From contig NC_079364.1 of the NCBI RefSeq assembly GCF_021018895.1, positions 10,991,885-11,055,884 of the forward strand: 64,000 nucleotides of DNA, in the 5' to 3' direction. The notes below the pieces were generated by a model. That model saw only the letters and a program-made list of their open reading frames with translations. It did no database searches and was not told the DNA's origin. Positions 1-10,017 of this stretch are shown here, one piece after another (positions within the stretch are counted from its first letter, which is position 1; each line of letters starts with the position of its first letter). A program made the position numbers and the translations under genes. Origin of the DNA: Seriola aureovittata. Lineage: Eukaryota; Chordata; Actinopteri; Carangiformes; Carangidae.

Positions 1-898
1 TACAGCTTAAATGTGATTATTGTATTGCAAATACATGAACCATCTTGGTCGTGCACAATATAGGTTCATGCAAAAAATATTTCAATTAGCTGCTTTTTTT
101 CTTTTAAAAACAATGTGAGCACATAAAGCGAATGAATTGACCTTAATTAGCTAAATACTTATAACTATGCTTCTACTGTGCCATCTAATGTAACTGCTCT
201 TTTCTAGACTGACTCTTCACTGATGATCAACAGCTGAACACCTCACACCGTCTGCACTCTGCAGGCAGCTCTCAAATGACTCTCATTTCCCTGATCTGTT
301 GCTGCCTCCCAGTCTACTGAGCCTACAGTCTGTGTTTACAGAAATATTTCAGAGCTTAGTGCATGGACTAAAACAACTCAGGATGCTGGATGCAAGATGG
401 AAATGGAAATGATCCATATCAATATACTGTCTGGCTATGTCACTGAAATGCATTGTATATCATGCAAAATACCTCATCGAACTACAAGAAATTTGATCTA
501 TTTCTATATAACACTTCTCACCGAATAAGAAACCAACTGCAAGAACTGTATTATAAAGTTTAGGCCTCAGTATTGTCCATCCACTAGACTTTTATGATGA
601 GGCATGACAGCAAAGGTCTAATGCAATATTTGACAAAATGAGTGTGTGTGACTGTCTCCATCCACCAGAGAACTTCAATCACTCAATTTCTCTGAGCAGT
701 ATGCTTCCAATCCCAGCAAACAGCTGGCCCGGCATTTAGAACACATGGGGATTAGGGGGTTGATTTAGTTAAAGGCTCAATCCAGAATCAGACCACATCA
801 CCACTTATGATGGCAAGATCACCTCTCTGCTGTCTTTGTTTATGATATTTTCATGATTTCTGTATTGATAAATTGATATACAGTATAGGCTATATACG

Positions 899-930
<32 letters not shown>
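899..930. repeat. (TCTA)n microsatellite
   Basis: About eight uninterrupted ATCT/TCTA units followed by AACTA. It is a simple tetranucleotide repeat and probably length-polymorphic. Confidence 0.95.
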
Positions 931-931
<1 letters not shown>

Positions 932-1193
932 ACTATTAATTCAGAAAATCAATGTTCAGCTGTGATCAGAAACACAATAGCCTACAGCATCATTACATCA
1001 TTATACATTTGCATTTTTCTGTAGTGTTTTTTAACCAATGCAGGATTAAACTAATCTCTGGGCAGTGGCTATTTTACATGTTGCTTAGTCTACCATGTTA
1101 TTATAAGCCCAGTTGTTAATCATGTGCTTTCACTCTACCACAGCAATACAAGGTATGCTGCTTGTGACAACATGGGTGTGTATAAAAAAGTGC

Positions 1194-1195
<2 letters not shown>

Positions 1196-1233
<38 letters not shown>
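1196..1233. repeat. (TG)19 microsatellite
   Basis: An uninterrupted 38-nt GT/TG run about 270 bp upstream of the pcdh20 start codon. Confidence 0.95.
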
Positions 1234-1234
<1 letters not shown>

Positions 1235-1299
1235 AGTCAATGTGCTTTGATAGCATGTGTGAAAATAAAATCTGTGAAGTAGATTTTCCAGTGCACATG

Positions 1300-1506
1300 G
1301 GCTCTCATTGGTTCGCACAAGGGACTGATTTGCATATGGTGGGAGTGTCCTGAGCCAGCACTTGGATGAATGACTTGTTCAAGTCAGATAGCAATAAGCC
1401 ATAGCACTCAGCAGAGGTCTGCACTGCTCAACGCTCAAAATGCCTGGGTTACTTAAACTGCCACTCTCACTGCTTTAAGTGGAAAGTGTTGGACTAGGAC
1501 ATAAAC
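1300..1506 (+). promoter_or_regulatory. Putative pcdh20 promoter and 5' UTR
   Basis: The 200 bp before the first coding exon contain an inverted CCAAT box (ATTGG, 1307-1311) and a perfect octamer ATTTGCAT (1328-1335), a binding site type for POU factors. Such factors are frequent in neural genes, which fits protocadherin expression. No clear TATA box is visible and the transcription start cannot be fixed. The call rests on position and motifs only. Confidence 0.35.
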
Positions 1507-1554
1507 ATGTTCAACAGCAGACACCCCAGCCTTAGCAAAAGAGGAGGAATATGG
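1507..1554 (+). CDS. pcdh20: pcdh20 coding exon 1 (16 codons)
   Basis: It begins at ATG 1507 and ends in TGG immediately before a consensus donor GTAAGT (1555-1560). It encodes the polar, basic n-region of the signal peptide. An in-frame ATG lies inside the following intron at 1865, but that start would give a less typical leader; splicing from 1554 to 1946 keeps the frame and produces a convincing signal peptide. A short first coding exon followed by one giant exon agrees with the mammalian gene as I recall it. Confidence 0.8.
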
Positions 1555-4500
1555 GTAAGTTTACAGACAAACTTCACTTTAACAGAACTGCAATTACCTT
1601 TTATGATACTGCAAATACAACGTTATATGACTTAGGCAGAGACATGAATACCCCCCACCCCCCACCTCTACACTATACTGTTTTAATTATCATGTCTTTT
1701 TTATGCTTAAATAAACTTTAATGTCCTAACAAATCTAATTTCATGGATTGATTGGGTACAGTGATCATCATAATGAGCATTACAGTAGTTGCAATGATTA
1801 CAGTTCAATTCATGGTTGCCACTGCCAGAGCTCTGCATCAGCTATAATAAAATAATAATGTTCAATGTTCATAATCAGTAATACCTCATTCTATTCTGCA
1901 ACTTTCTCATTAAACTGTATTATCTTTAATTATCTTGTATTACAGGGATTGTGCATCCTCTTGCTTTACACCAGCCCTCTTTCCTGTTTTGCAAATTTCA
2001 GCCAAGCAAAAGAGCTCGTCTATAAGATAAAGGAGGGATTACCCAGGGGGACCTTCATAGGGGCCATTGGAGTAGACTTAAATTTGGATTTCACAGTTGA
2101 GCCCCCCTTTTTATTCAGTCTCTCGCAAAAGAAGGTCAGTGAACAGTATGTGAATCTAAATAATACGACGGGGGAGCTTCACACATCTGCTACAGAGATT
2201 GACAGAGAGACCCTCTGTCCTGATAACGCAGAGGGACAGGGATGTGTCCTCTCGCTGGATGTGTTTGTGTTGCCTCAGCAGTACTTTCAGCTCATAAAAG
2301 TTAAGATTTTAATTGAGGATGTGAACGACAACAGGCCAAAGTTCCCCGTGGATGAGATCTGTATGTCTGTCCCTGAAAACACGCCCGTCAACGCTCGTTA
2401 TGCAGTGGAGCAGTCTGCAGTTGACCCGGACCTGGGTGTTCACGGAGTGCAGACCTACTGGCTGGTTAACGACTTTGGTGTGTTCACACTGGATGTTGAG
2501 GAGAATGAGGGAGGAGAGCTCACACCCTTCCTCATTGTGACAGAGGCCTTGGACAGAGAGACACAGTCTGAATACATTACAGATATCATTGCAGAGGATG
2601 GAGGGACCCCTCCTCTACTCGGCGCAGCTACTTTAAAAATTGTCATCACAGATGTGAACGATAACTGCCCCCAATTCACAGAGTCACAAATTAATGTCAC
2701 TCTGCATGGGAATGCTACCAAAGGGGCACATTTGGCACGTTTGCATGCTTTTGACCCTGACCTTGGTGCTAATGCTCAGATCAGCTACGCTTACAGTGAA
2801 CGTGTGCCAAGGGACACCAGGAGCTTGTTCCATTTGGACAGAATCACTGGGGTGATCAAGCTAGCAGGGAAAATAAACACTGTCACAGCCACATTTTACA
2901 AACTCACCGCTCTGGCTAACGGACCTGGTTGTATCCCTGCTGTCGCCACTGTTACTTTCCATATCATCAAAGTTGTCACTGGACCCCCTGCTGTCATACC
3001 TCGGTACATTGCACCAGAAAAAGATGGGGTAGTCACAATAAAGGAGTCTGAGCCAGCCTTTTCTCCAATTGCTTTTTTTACTGTTAAAAACATTGATATG
3101 AACCAAAGGGTGGACTGTTATTTGGAAGGGACTGGTCCCTTCAGGCTTGGTCCCTATCAGCTGTTCAAAAATGAATACCTGCTGGAGACTACAGAGCCCT
3201 TGGACTATGAAAAGATAAAGGAATATGAGCTAATTGTGGTTGCTAAGAATACTCAAGGACTTGTCATCAAGACATTCCTGAAGGTGCAGGTGTTGGATGA
3301 GAATGATAACGCACCAGTGTTTCAGCAGTCTCTGTTGGAAATATCTGTTGAGGAAAACAATCCACCAAACACTTTTCTAACCCAGCTCCAAGCCTCGGAC
3401 CAGGACAGCGAAAGCCGAGGGGAAGTCATCTACCTCCTTGGAGGTGACGCCCCCGGGATCTTTGTTGTGGATCGTGTGACAGGTGTCCTGACTGTGGCTA
3501 CATCACTGGACCGTGAGGAGAAAGAGACATACCGGTTCATAGTGAGAGCAGTGGATCAGGGGACACCCAGGAGGGAGTCAATTGCAACTGTGGTGGTGAG
3601 CGTGCAAGACCGCAATGACAACAGTCCCCGCTTCATCAATAAGGACTTTACTTTCTTCGTGCCAGAGAACTTCCCAGGGTACGGTGAGATCGGTGTCCTC
3701 TCTGTGACGGATGCTGATGCTGGGGAAAATGGCTGGGTGGCCCTTTCCATCCTCAACGGCAGCGACATCTTCATGATTGACACAGGGCGGGGGGCGCTGA
3801 GGGCCAAGACATCACTGGACCGGGAGCAACAAGGGACATACCAGCTGTGGATTGAGGCCGTCGATGGTGGGGAGCCCACGCTTTCCTGTGTTACCATGGT
3901 GACCGTGCTGTTGTTGGATGTAAATGACAACCCGCCTATTGTCCTCTTCCCTCAGTCCAATCAGTCCTACATGCTAGTGCTACCCAATACGTTACCAGGA
4001 ACATCAATCACAGAGGTGTACGCTGTGGATAAAGATACAGGCATGAATGCTGTGATCGCCTATAGTATCATTAAGAGGAAAGGTGGCGAGCCAGGGTCAT
4101 TTGCCATAGACCCAGAAACAGGAAATATCACATTAAAGAGGGAACTCAGCAACCGGGGCCTCTACAGCCTTCTGGTGAAGGTCAGTGATCATGGTCAGCC
4201 TGAGCCACTTTACTCAACTGTCATGGTTAACTTCTTTGTCAATGAAACAGTGAGCAATGAGAGTTACATCCAGAGCCTGCTGACCAGAGAGGCTGACATA
4301 GAGATAGAGGAGAGGCCCTGGTACACTGGCCAAATGACAGAGGGGCCGGAGAGGTATGAGCTCTTCCCCTGTCAGCCTGTCCTCATTGCTCTTTCAGTGA
4401 CATGTCTGGGGCTTTTTTTCTTGGTTGTTACACTGACATCTTACATATGCTGTAAGAGGTTTAAAAAGCACAGAAAGAAAAGATCAGAAGTGGAAATACC

Positions 4501-4567
4501 TTTAAAAATGAAGGATGACTCAATGCAGGTTGTGAACCGAAAGCTCAGGCAGATCTCCAACATCTAA
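1507..4567 (+). CDS. pcdh20: Protocadherin-20 (two coding exons)
   Basis: Join 1507-1554 and 1946-4567, 889 codons plus TAA. Protocadherin-20 is a single-pass cell-surface adhesion protein of the non-clustered protocadherins, expressed mainly in nervous tissue; extracellular cadherin (EC) repeats bind calcium and mediate recognition. The spliced N-terminus forms a good signal peptide (basic residues, then a hydrophobic run ending in SCFA, about residues 1-32). Calcium-linker motifs of the DxNDNxP type occur near residues 141, 252, 467, 571 and 674. The 215-residue gap between the second and third suggests two EC repeats joined by a non-canonical linker, so about seven EC repeats in all. A transmembrane helix spans about 828-851, followed by a basic stop-transfer segment and a short 37-residue tail ending ISNI, as I recall for human PCDH20. 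The blocks PENFPGYGEIGV and TDADAG also match that protein. The short tail has no catenin-binding region, as expected for the family. Confidence 0.95.
1555..1945 (+). other. pcdh20: pcdh20 intron 1
   Basis: A 391-bp phase-0 intron with a GTAAGT donor and an acceptor ending TTGTATTACAG. It contains a C-rich run near 1652-1667. Nothing else is recognised. Confidence 0.8.
1946..4567 (+). CDS. pcdh20: pcdh20 coding exon 2 (EC repeats, TM, tail)
   Basis: One continuous 2622-nt exon encodes residues 17-889: the signal peptide core, all EC repeats, the membrane helix and the cytoplasmic tail. Large undivided ectodomain exons are typical of delta-type protocadherins. The frame is intact throughout, with no premature stop. 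Confidence 0.95.
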   Translation, partial: GLCILLLYTSPLSCFANFSQAKELVYKIKEGLPRGTFIGAIGVDLNLDFTVEPPFLFSLSQKKVSEQYVNLNNTTGELHTSATEIDRETLCPDNAEGQGCVLSLDVFVLPQQYFQLIKVKILIEDVNDNRPKFPVDEICMSVPENTPVNARYAVEQSAVDPDLGVHGVQTYWLVNDFGVFTLDVEENEGGELTPFLIVTEALDRETQSEYITDIIAEDGGTPPLLGAATLKIVITDVNDNCPQFTESQINVTLHGNATKGAHLARLHAFDPDLGANAQISYAYSERVPRDTRSLFHLDRITGVIKLAGKINTVTATFYKLTALANGPGCIPAVATVTFHIIKVVTGPPAVIPRYIAPEKDGVVTIKESEPAFSPIAFFTVKNIDMNQRVDCYLEGTGPFRLGPYQLFKNEYLLETTEPLDYEKIKEYELIVVAKNTQGLVIKTFLKVQVLDENDNAPVFQQSLLEISVEENNPPNTFLTQLQASDQDSESRGEVIYLLGGDAPGIFVVDRVTGVLTVATSLDREEKETYRFIVRAVDQGTPRRESIATVVVSVQDRNDNSPRFINKDFTFFVPENFPGYGEIGVLSVTDADAGENGWVALSILNGSDIFMIDTGRGALRAKTSLDREQQGTYQLWIEAVDGGEPTLSCVTMVTVLLLDVNDNPPIVLFPQSNQSYMLVLPNTLPGTSITEVYAVDKDTGMNAVIAYSIIKRKGGEPGSFAIDPETGNITLKRELSNRGLYSLLVKVSDHGQPEPLYSTVMVNFFVNETVSNESYIQSLLTREADIEIEERPWYTGQMTEGPERYELFPCQPVLIALSVTCLGLFFLVVTLTSYICCKRFKKHRKKRSEVEIPLKMKDDSMQVVNRKLRQISNI

Positions 4568-5110
4568 TATTCAGCTGTCCACGCCTCCAAAAACCACCAC
4601 TGTTTACATGAATGTTTACAAAGCTCACTGTAAGAAGTGTAGTTCTTACATGAGGTTGCTCTTTTTGCTTTTGTCATATGAATGTTATTACTTGCAATAT
4701 ATTATGATTTGACCCACATGCCCATGAGTTTCTGTCATTAATAAGGGCACACAGTACCGTCCTCTGTTCCACTTTTTATCATTTCTATGATCCATGACAC
4801 TTACGCATATGTAAAGTATCAGAAAACCAAAGTAATTAATGAATTAATATTGGTGTGAAAGTACTAACAGCTTTATAACAAAGTCATGAGAGCAACTTAA
4901 TCTAAGGTCCTATGTAAATATTGTACAAAAAACTTTATATAAAACTTTTGCATTGGTATGAAAAAGACAAAACACATTTCAAGACACAGCAAATGTTTCT
5001 TTCTTCATCTCTTTACACCAACTGTAACAATTACAAACATCATAAAGAAGTGATTACTCTTGGAAGTTGGATACATCTTGAATAAAGTAACCAAACACAT
5101 TTCAAATTTG
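4568..5110 (+). other. pcdh20: Probable pcdh20 3' UTR with poly(A) signal
   Basis: AT-rich sequence after the TAA at 4565-4567. A canonical AATAAA at 5081-5086 could end a short transcript. The mammalian 3' UTR is longer, so later signals may also be used. No open frame of interest. Confidence 0.4.
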
Positions 5111-8100
5111 GTAGAAACAAGAATCAAAATGTATTACTTTATTTAAAGCAGGGTCATCCTTTTATATTTGGAGAGCTCACTCTGTCAATATACATTGAAT
5201 TCTATGCACACTATGCACAAATGCCGTCAAAGCATTCGGCATAACAAACATGGCAATTCATTTCGGAATCTGAAAACAGTCGTCAAATTTCTGTGTGACG
5301 TCTTAGAGCCATGGTTGGTAACCACATGCCCTACTTCCTGTGAAAGCCGACCGATGGTGTACTGTATATAAAACCTTCAAATTCCATCTCAGCATGGCAA
5401 AGAGTCCCATATTTTCACACTAAATAATTTGTTTCTTCATTGTCATACATCTGCTTTGAGATACATATGTCATCCTCCTCTATACAATCATGCAATTTTC
5501 AATGTGTCTGTGAAAACATGCTAAGTATCTGTGAAAGAAAATCAAAGTAACTATTAAAGATGCTTTATTTTTTATAATACTTTGGATTTTTTTTCTGTAT
5601 TGATATCACCTGCATGAATTTTCAGAAGTGTGTGTATAAGATCTCATATACACAAATGTGACATTTAGTAAGGTTTGAAGGTGCAATCTATTTTAGCATC
5701 CACTCTCAGATTGGTTGTCAGGTTGTTTCATGAACACAAATATCACCAAACAACAGCTAAATCTAGTTTACACATCTTCTGATGCTGCTTAAATTGTATT
5801 TATATGGATTCTCTTTGAAAGCAGAGCAAGAAAACGGGCCTATACTTCGGATTATTATAAACTGACAAACACACAAAATTCAGAATTTTCTATTTGTGAT
5901 TCAAACTCTGCTATTCTGTATGTGAATATCCCTCAAATGTGTGGTATGTGGTCTATTCAGTGAGAAAATCTTTCAGTAGTGTATGAATCATTACGTGTAG
6001 TAAGTATATTGATACAAATATTAATTACATTGTCAGACTGGGTCAAATTTATGTTGCATCTTCTTCAGACAAGATTAAATCTGGTGTAGAAATTATCAAC
6101 CAGACTGTACCTCAGATAAAGATGAAACAGTTAAAGATGAAAAGCCAGAGAGCCTGTGTTGTTGTCATCACCTACAAAGGTCAGAGCTGGTGAGTTAACA
6201 CCCAGAGTCACACTTAAAACGAAAAACATGGCACTGACTTGTAGCTACAGCTGCTCCTGTCTGAAACACTGGAAGTCAAATCAGTTTAGTCTGAGAAATA
6301 TTTCTCACCTTTGTTGAGTGGTATTGGTCATTACTGTACTCGTAGTGCAACCATAACCTTGTGAAATATCACCCAAGAAATTGTGAAAGTGGTCTTGATG
6401 CTTTTTCTTCCACCACATGAACCCCTAGTGCCTTCTGCCTTACAAAGCTGCTGTTTTTGTTTTTTTTCTGCCCTATGCCTGCTTATGTGTTTGCTATGAA
6501 AGGTGTGTAGACAGAAAGGCTTTAACTCTCTTTGTGTTCCTGTTAACTATGCACACTCCCAAGTGAGGAACTCCCTTGTATCATATGTCCTTTAAAACCT
6601 GTTCGGCTTTGGCTCTTACAAAACAAGAAGCATGCAAACAAACCAGTGCTGAGAAATCTTTTCACACATGCAGCTTCTCAAGTTATAATCAGCATTTCAG
6701 GATTGAGACACGTCATGTAAGCACAGAGCACGTCAGGAGCTAGAAACAGCTCAGTATAATCCACAGTAATCACCTCTGGCCAAACTGGGCTTTACACAGA
6801 TAGGCTGAAAGATGATAATCATTCATGTATATGCGCACAGTAATGTCTTTCAAGACAGGTAATAATATAGGTTTTGTAATGACACCAAAATAACTCAACA
6901 TATGAAGGAAATGAGCTCCATTTGCATTATGTGATAGAATAAGTGTACTGTAACTGACGTGTGTTATCAATTTACAAGCAACACACATTTCTTGGAAGAG
7001 CAGTTGGACTTGCAATATGGTCAACATCTTGAATAGGTTGAGAAGTTGTCTGTCAGGCTGTTTGAGATCAAGAGAACAAACCGTGTAAGCATGTTCATGC
7101 CTGCAATGTGTTTGTGTATGTGTGTGCATGAGAGAGCGAGAGAGAGAGAGGGCGAGAGAGAAGAAAGAAAGAAATACTTAAGTTTAGTTTATTGATAATT
7201 TCACCTTTTTTAAAACAATAAACAATAAAATAAGCACTGTAGTTGCTGACAAAACGGCTCTGAAGGTTTGCCCTCATAATCATTTCAGATTAAATTTTAT
7301 CTGAAGATCAAGGCATATTTGTGAATACTCTTGCAATGCCTTCCCTGCCTAGGAAAGTATCCAGAAAACTCTATGAAAAAAAATATGGATTTATATTATA
7401 TTCTGTATTTTTTCCTTCTGTGGGAACAGACTAAAAAGCTGTACCCTTGGCAAGCCAGGTGCTGCAGTATGTCATGATCAAAGCTCCCCATTTGTCAAGC
7501 AGAATCAATACTCAATCAATACATTGTGGTGCATTCCATATCTGCCTACAATAAATAAGTCAGCTGCCCAGGCAATGGTTGCTTGCAGCCAAGTGACACA
7601 GAATTTAAGATGGTGTCTGTACAATTTTACATTTTTTTTTCATTTTGAGCAAACAATTACAGCATATGATTAATTGCAGAAATAACAATGGGGATTTTAT
7701 TTCACTGTATCAGTTTTCTTTTTCACCCATTCCAACTCAGTTAGTCATTTTCCCTCGGCCTGTTGAAACAGGAAACACACAACAGTCAGACAAGCTCTTA
7801 AGGCCTATTAGGGCTTAAACCCAGCTGTTATAATGATGGAGTATGCTCCTGTGTGCAATAATAAACAATAGTTCTAGTTAATAAATGGTGAGGTTTGATC
7901 ATGACATTTACATTTCTTCCACACAGGTTGCAGAGACTTTCACATTAACAAGGCATTAATAAGAAATTCATCAATGAAATAGTACACTATTTCTGCTTTA
8001 TTAATAATTTAGGCCCCTTTTCTCTATTTTGTTGGTTAGAAATTTAAGTACCAGCAATTGTGGTTATATTTTTTAACAGTTTGTGCATTTTGATACAGAT

Positions 8101-8172
8101 ACAAAACAGCAGAAATACCTTCTGTTCCTAGACACCTTCTGTTTTTTGCAGTGTTCTGTAGTGGTGTGGTCT
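5111..8172. other. Intergenic DNA downstream of pcdh20
   Basis: No gene is supported. The sequence is AT-rich with a purine tract rich in GAGA (about 7130-7174). Short open frames lack homology, codon bias or plausible splice context. Confidence 0.6.
7130..7174. repeat. (GA)n / polypurine tract
   Basis: Imperfect AGAG repeat passing into AAGAAAGAAAGAAA on one strand. It is a low-complexity purine run. Confidence 0.85.
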
Positions 8173-8549
8173 ACAGCAACAACATAAACTGCAAACAGGC
8201 TCATAATGACAGTGCTAACATGTTGACTGTTGACTCGCAACATTTGCTTACTAGCACAAAAGATAGAAGTACAGCTGAGCATGATGGGAATGTTTTTGCA
8301 AGTATTTGTTCTTTAGCCAAAGTGAAATCTGGACCATATAATGGCACCAGGAAGAAAATCAGGGGATCAGCAACGCGATTACAATTTGCACTGAAGGGAA
8401 CATGAATGTGTATGATAAATTTTAATGGCAACCAAGCCAGTAGTTGTTAATATTTTACTTAAAACCACAAATGTCAACCTCATGGTGGCATTAGCTAAAC
8501 ATTCAGGATATCACCAAAATCATTAGTTTATAACATCTGGGAACCATGA
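8173..8549 (-). repeat. Teleost interspersed repeat, antisense copy
   Basis: Read on the minus strand this stretch runs parallel to 23021-23386: a TCATGGTxCCCAGA start, then TGATTTTGGTGAT, a CATGAGGTTGACATTTGTG block, a CATTCATGTTCCCTTC block, and a tail with GCAAATGTT and ATGTTAGCA...TGTCATT. I recognise the consensus as an abundant untranslated repeat of percomorph genomes, but I cannot name its superfamily and see no coding capacity. Confidence 0.7.
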
Positions 8550-9697
8550 AATAGTGAGTTTTTTAAGCTTAGAATGATAATGAAACACACCTTGTTTTAT
8601 TTCTTAGTTCAGCTGTATCCACATCTTAGTGGTAAATGCTGCAAAATTCAGATTTGACTGCTGAGTACAAAAATCTGTTGCGTGTGTTGGTTGTCCTTGC
8701 AATTTGTCCTGCAGTCAGTGAGTCAACTGTCTATTGTACAGTATCAAATAGCAATTTTATCTCTACATCCTTTTATCCAACATAATCCTCACCATGACCT
8801 TTGACCTCAACGTTAATTGTTTTTAACCTTCAAGAGTGTCATTTAGATACATCTCACTTTCACATATAGCAGCTAGAAACAGCTGGGAAAGGGTCACCCA
8901 GACAGAGACACTCCACAGCTTTTCTACATGACTGATCACCTCCTGTTGCATTAATCCCACTGACAGCCAGTCCACCATCTTCAGACTAGGGCAGAATGGT
9001 CAGAGGAAGGGTGAATTGGCTTAAATCTGGTTTTTCAACTCTTTGTGACCCTGGGGATTAGTCTTACATATTTCATATTATCTGTAGTTTATTAAAAATA
9101 CATCATTCTCGAGCAGAGGAGGTGTTAAGACTATAAGACGTCATACATGGGGGGGGGTCATGCACTTCCTGGCAACTCAAGCTGGTTTCCAAACATGTTT
9201 TCTTTGTCTTGTAGATGTTTTTCTTCTTAAACCCATACAGATCCTTTATAAGATACAGTTTACTTTATTAATACATTCACAAATGTCTGCTAAACAAATA
9301 TTGTTGAAGGTTAAGGATAATGCCATTTAAAAAAATACAATTAAATTAAATTAAAATAAAATAAATGAATAGATACAGAAAACAAGAAAATTGCAAAACC
9401 AGTAAACAGGTGTTTACTAGGAGTGTGTGTGCTTGTGCGTCTTCTATGTATAACAGGCTATGTCAAGATAATTATTTGTCACATTCAGTGTTGTTTTAAA
9501 ATGTGCCCTCTAGTGTGTGACATGCAGTCACTGTGCAGTTAAATATGCGGCATGTTTCTCTCCTAGTAGAATCTGCTACTTTTCACTGTCATCTGGCTCT
9601 GTGAAGTTCAGTGACCACAGACTCTCTCAAGTCATTTTATTTTTCAGTTCACATGCTTTTATTGGCATGATCAAAAACATGCTGTTGCCAGGCAGCT

Positions 9698-9699
<2 letters not shown>

Positions 9700-9733
<34 letters not shown>
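9700..9733. repeat. (CT)17 microsatellite
   Basis: Uninterrupted CT/TC dinucleotide run of 34 nt. Confidence 0.95.
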
Positions 9734-9736
<3 letters not shown>

Positions 9737-9977
9737 CAGGAAAGCAGGAAATTCTATCTGAAATTACATTAAATTCTTAATGGTGTAGACAGCAAGTAAT
9801 TACCATCAGCCACAGCCTGATCCCATTTCTAGATTGGCTTTATTGTAATGTCCCTGCCTTGAAATCAAACAAATAAAGACACAATGAGAGGCCAAGGTTG
9901 GGTTACACAGGTCTGCTGAATAGGAGAGGCTACATTTCCAAAGTTATGACATCAAATACGACCCCCACAACCTCCCG

Positions 9978-9978
9978 A

Positions 9979-10015
<37 letters not shown>
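9978..10015. repeat. (AC)n microsatellite
   Basis: AC run of 38 nt with one T interruption near its left end. Confidence 0.95.

Positions 10016-10017
<2 letters not shown>

Larger units (their letters stand above)
1..1300. other. Intergenic DNA upstream of pcdh20
   Basis: No coding sequence is supported here. The stretch is AT-rich and holds a TCTA repeat (899-930) and a TG repeat (1196-1233). Short open frames that read as strings of Thr-His or Cys-Val are only translations of the microsatellite. Confidence 0.7.
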
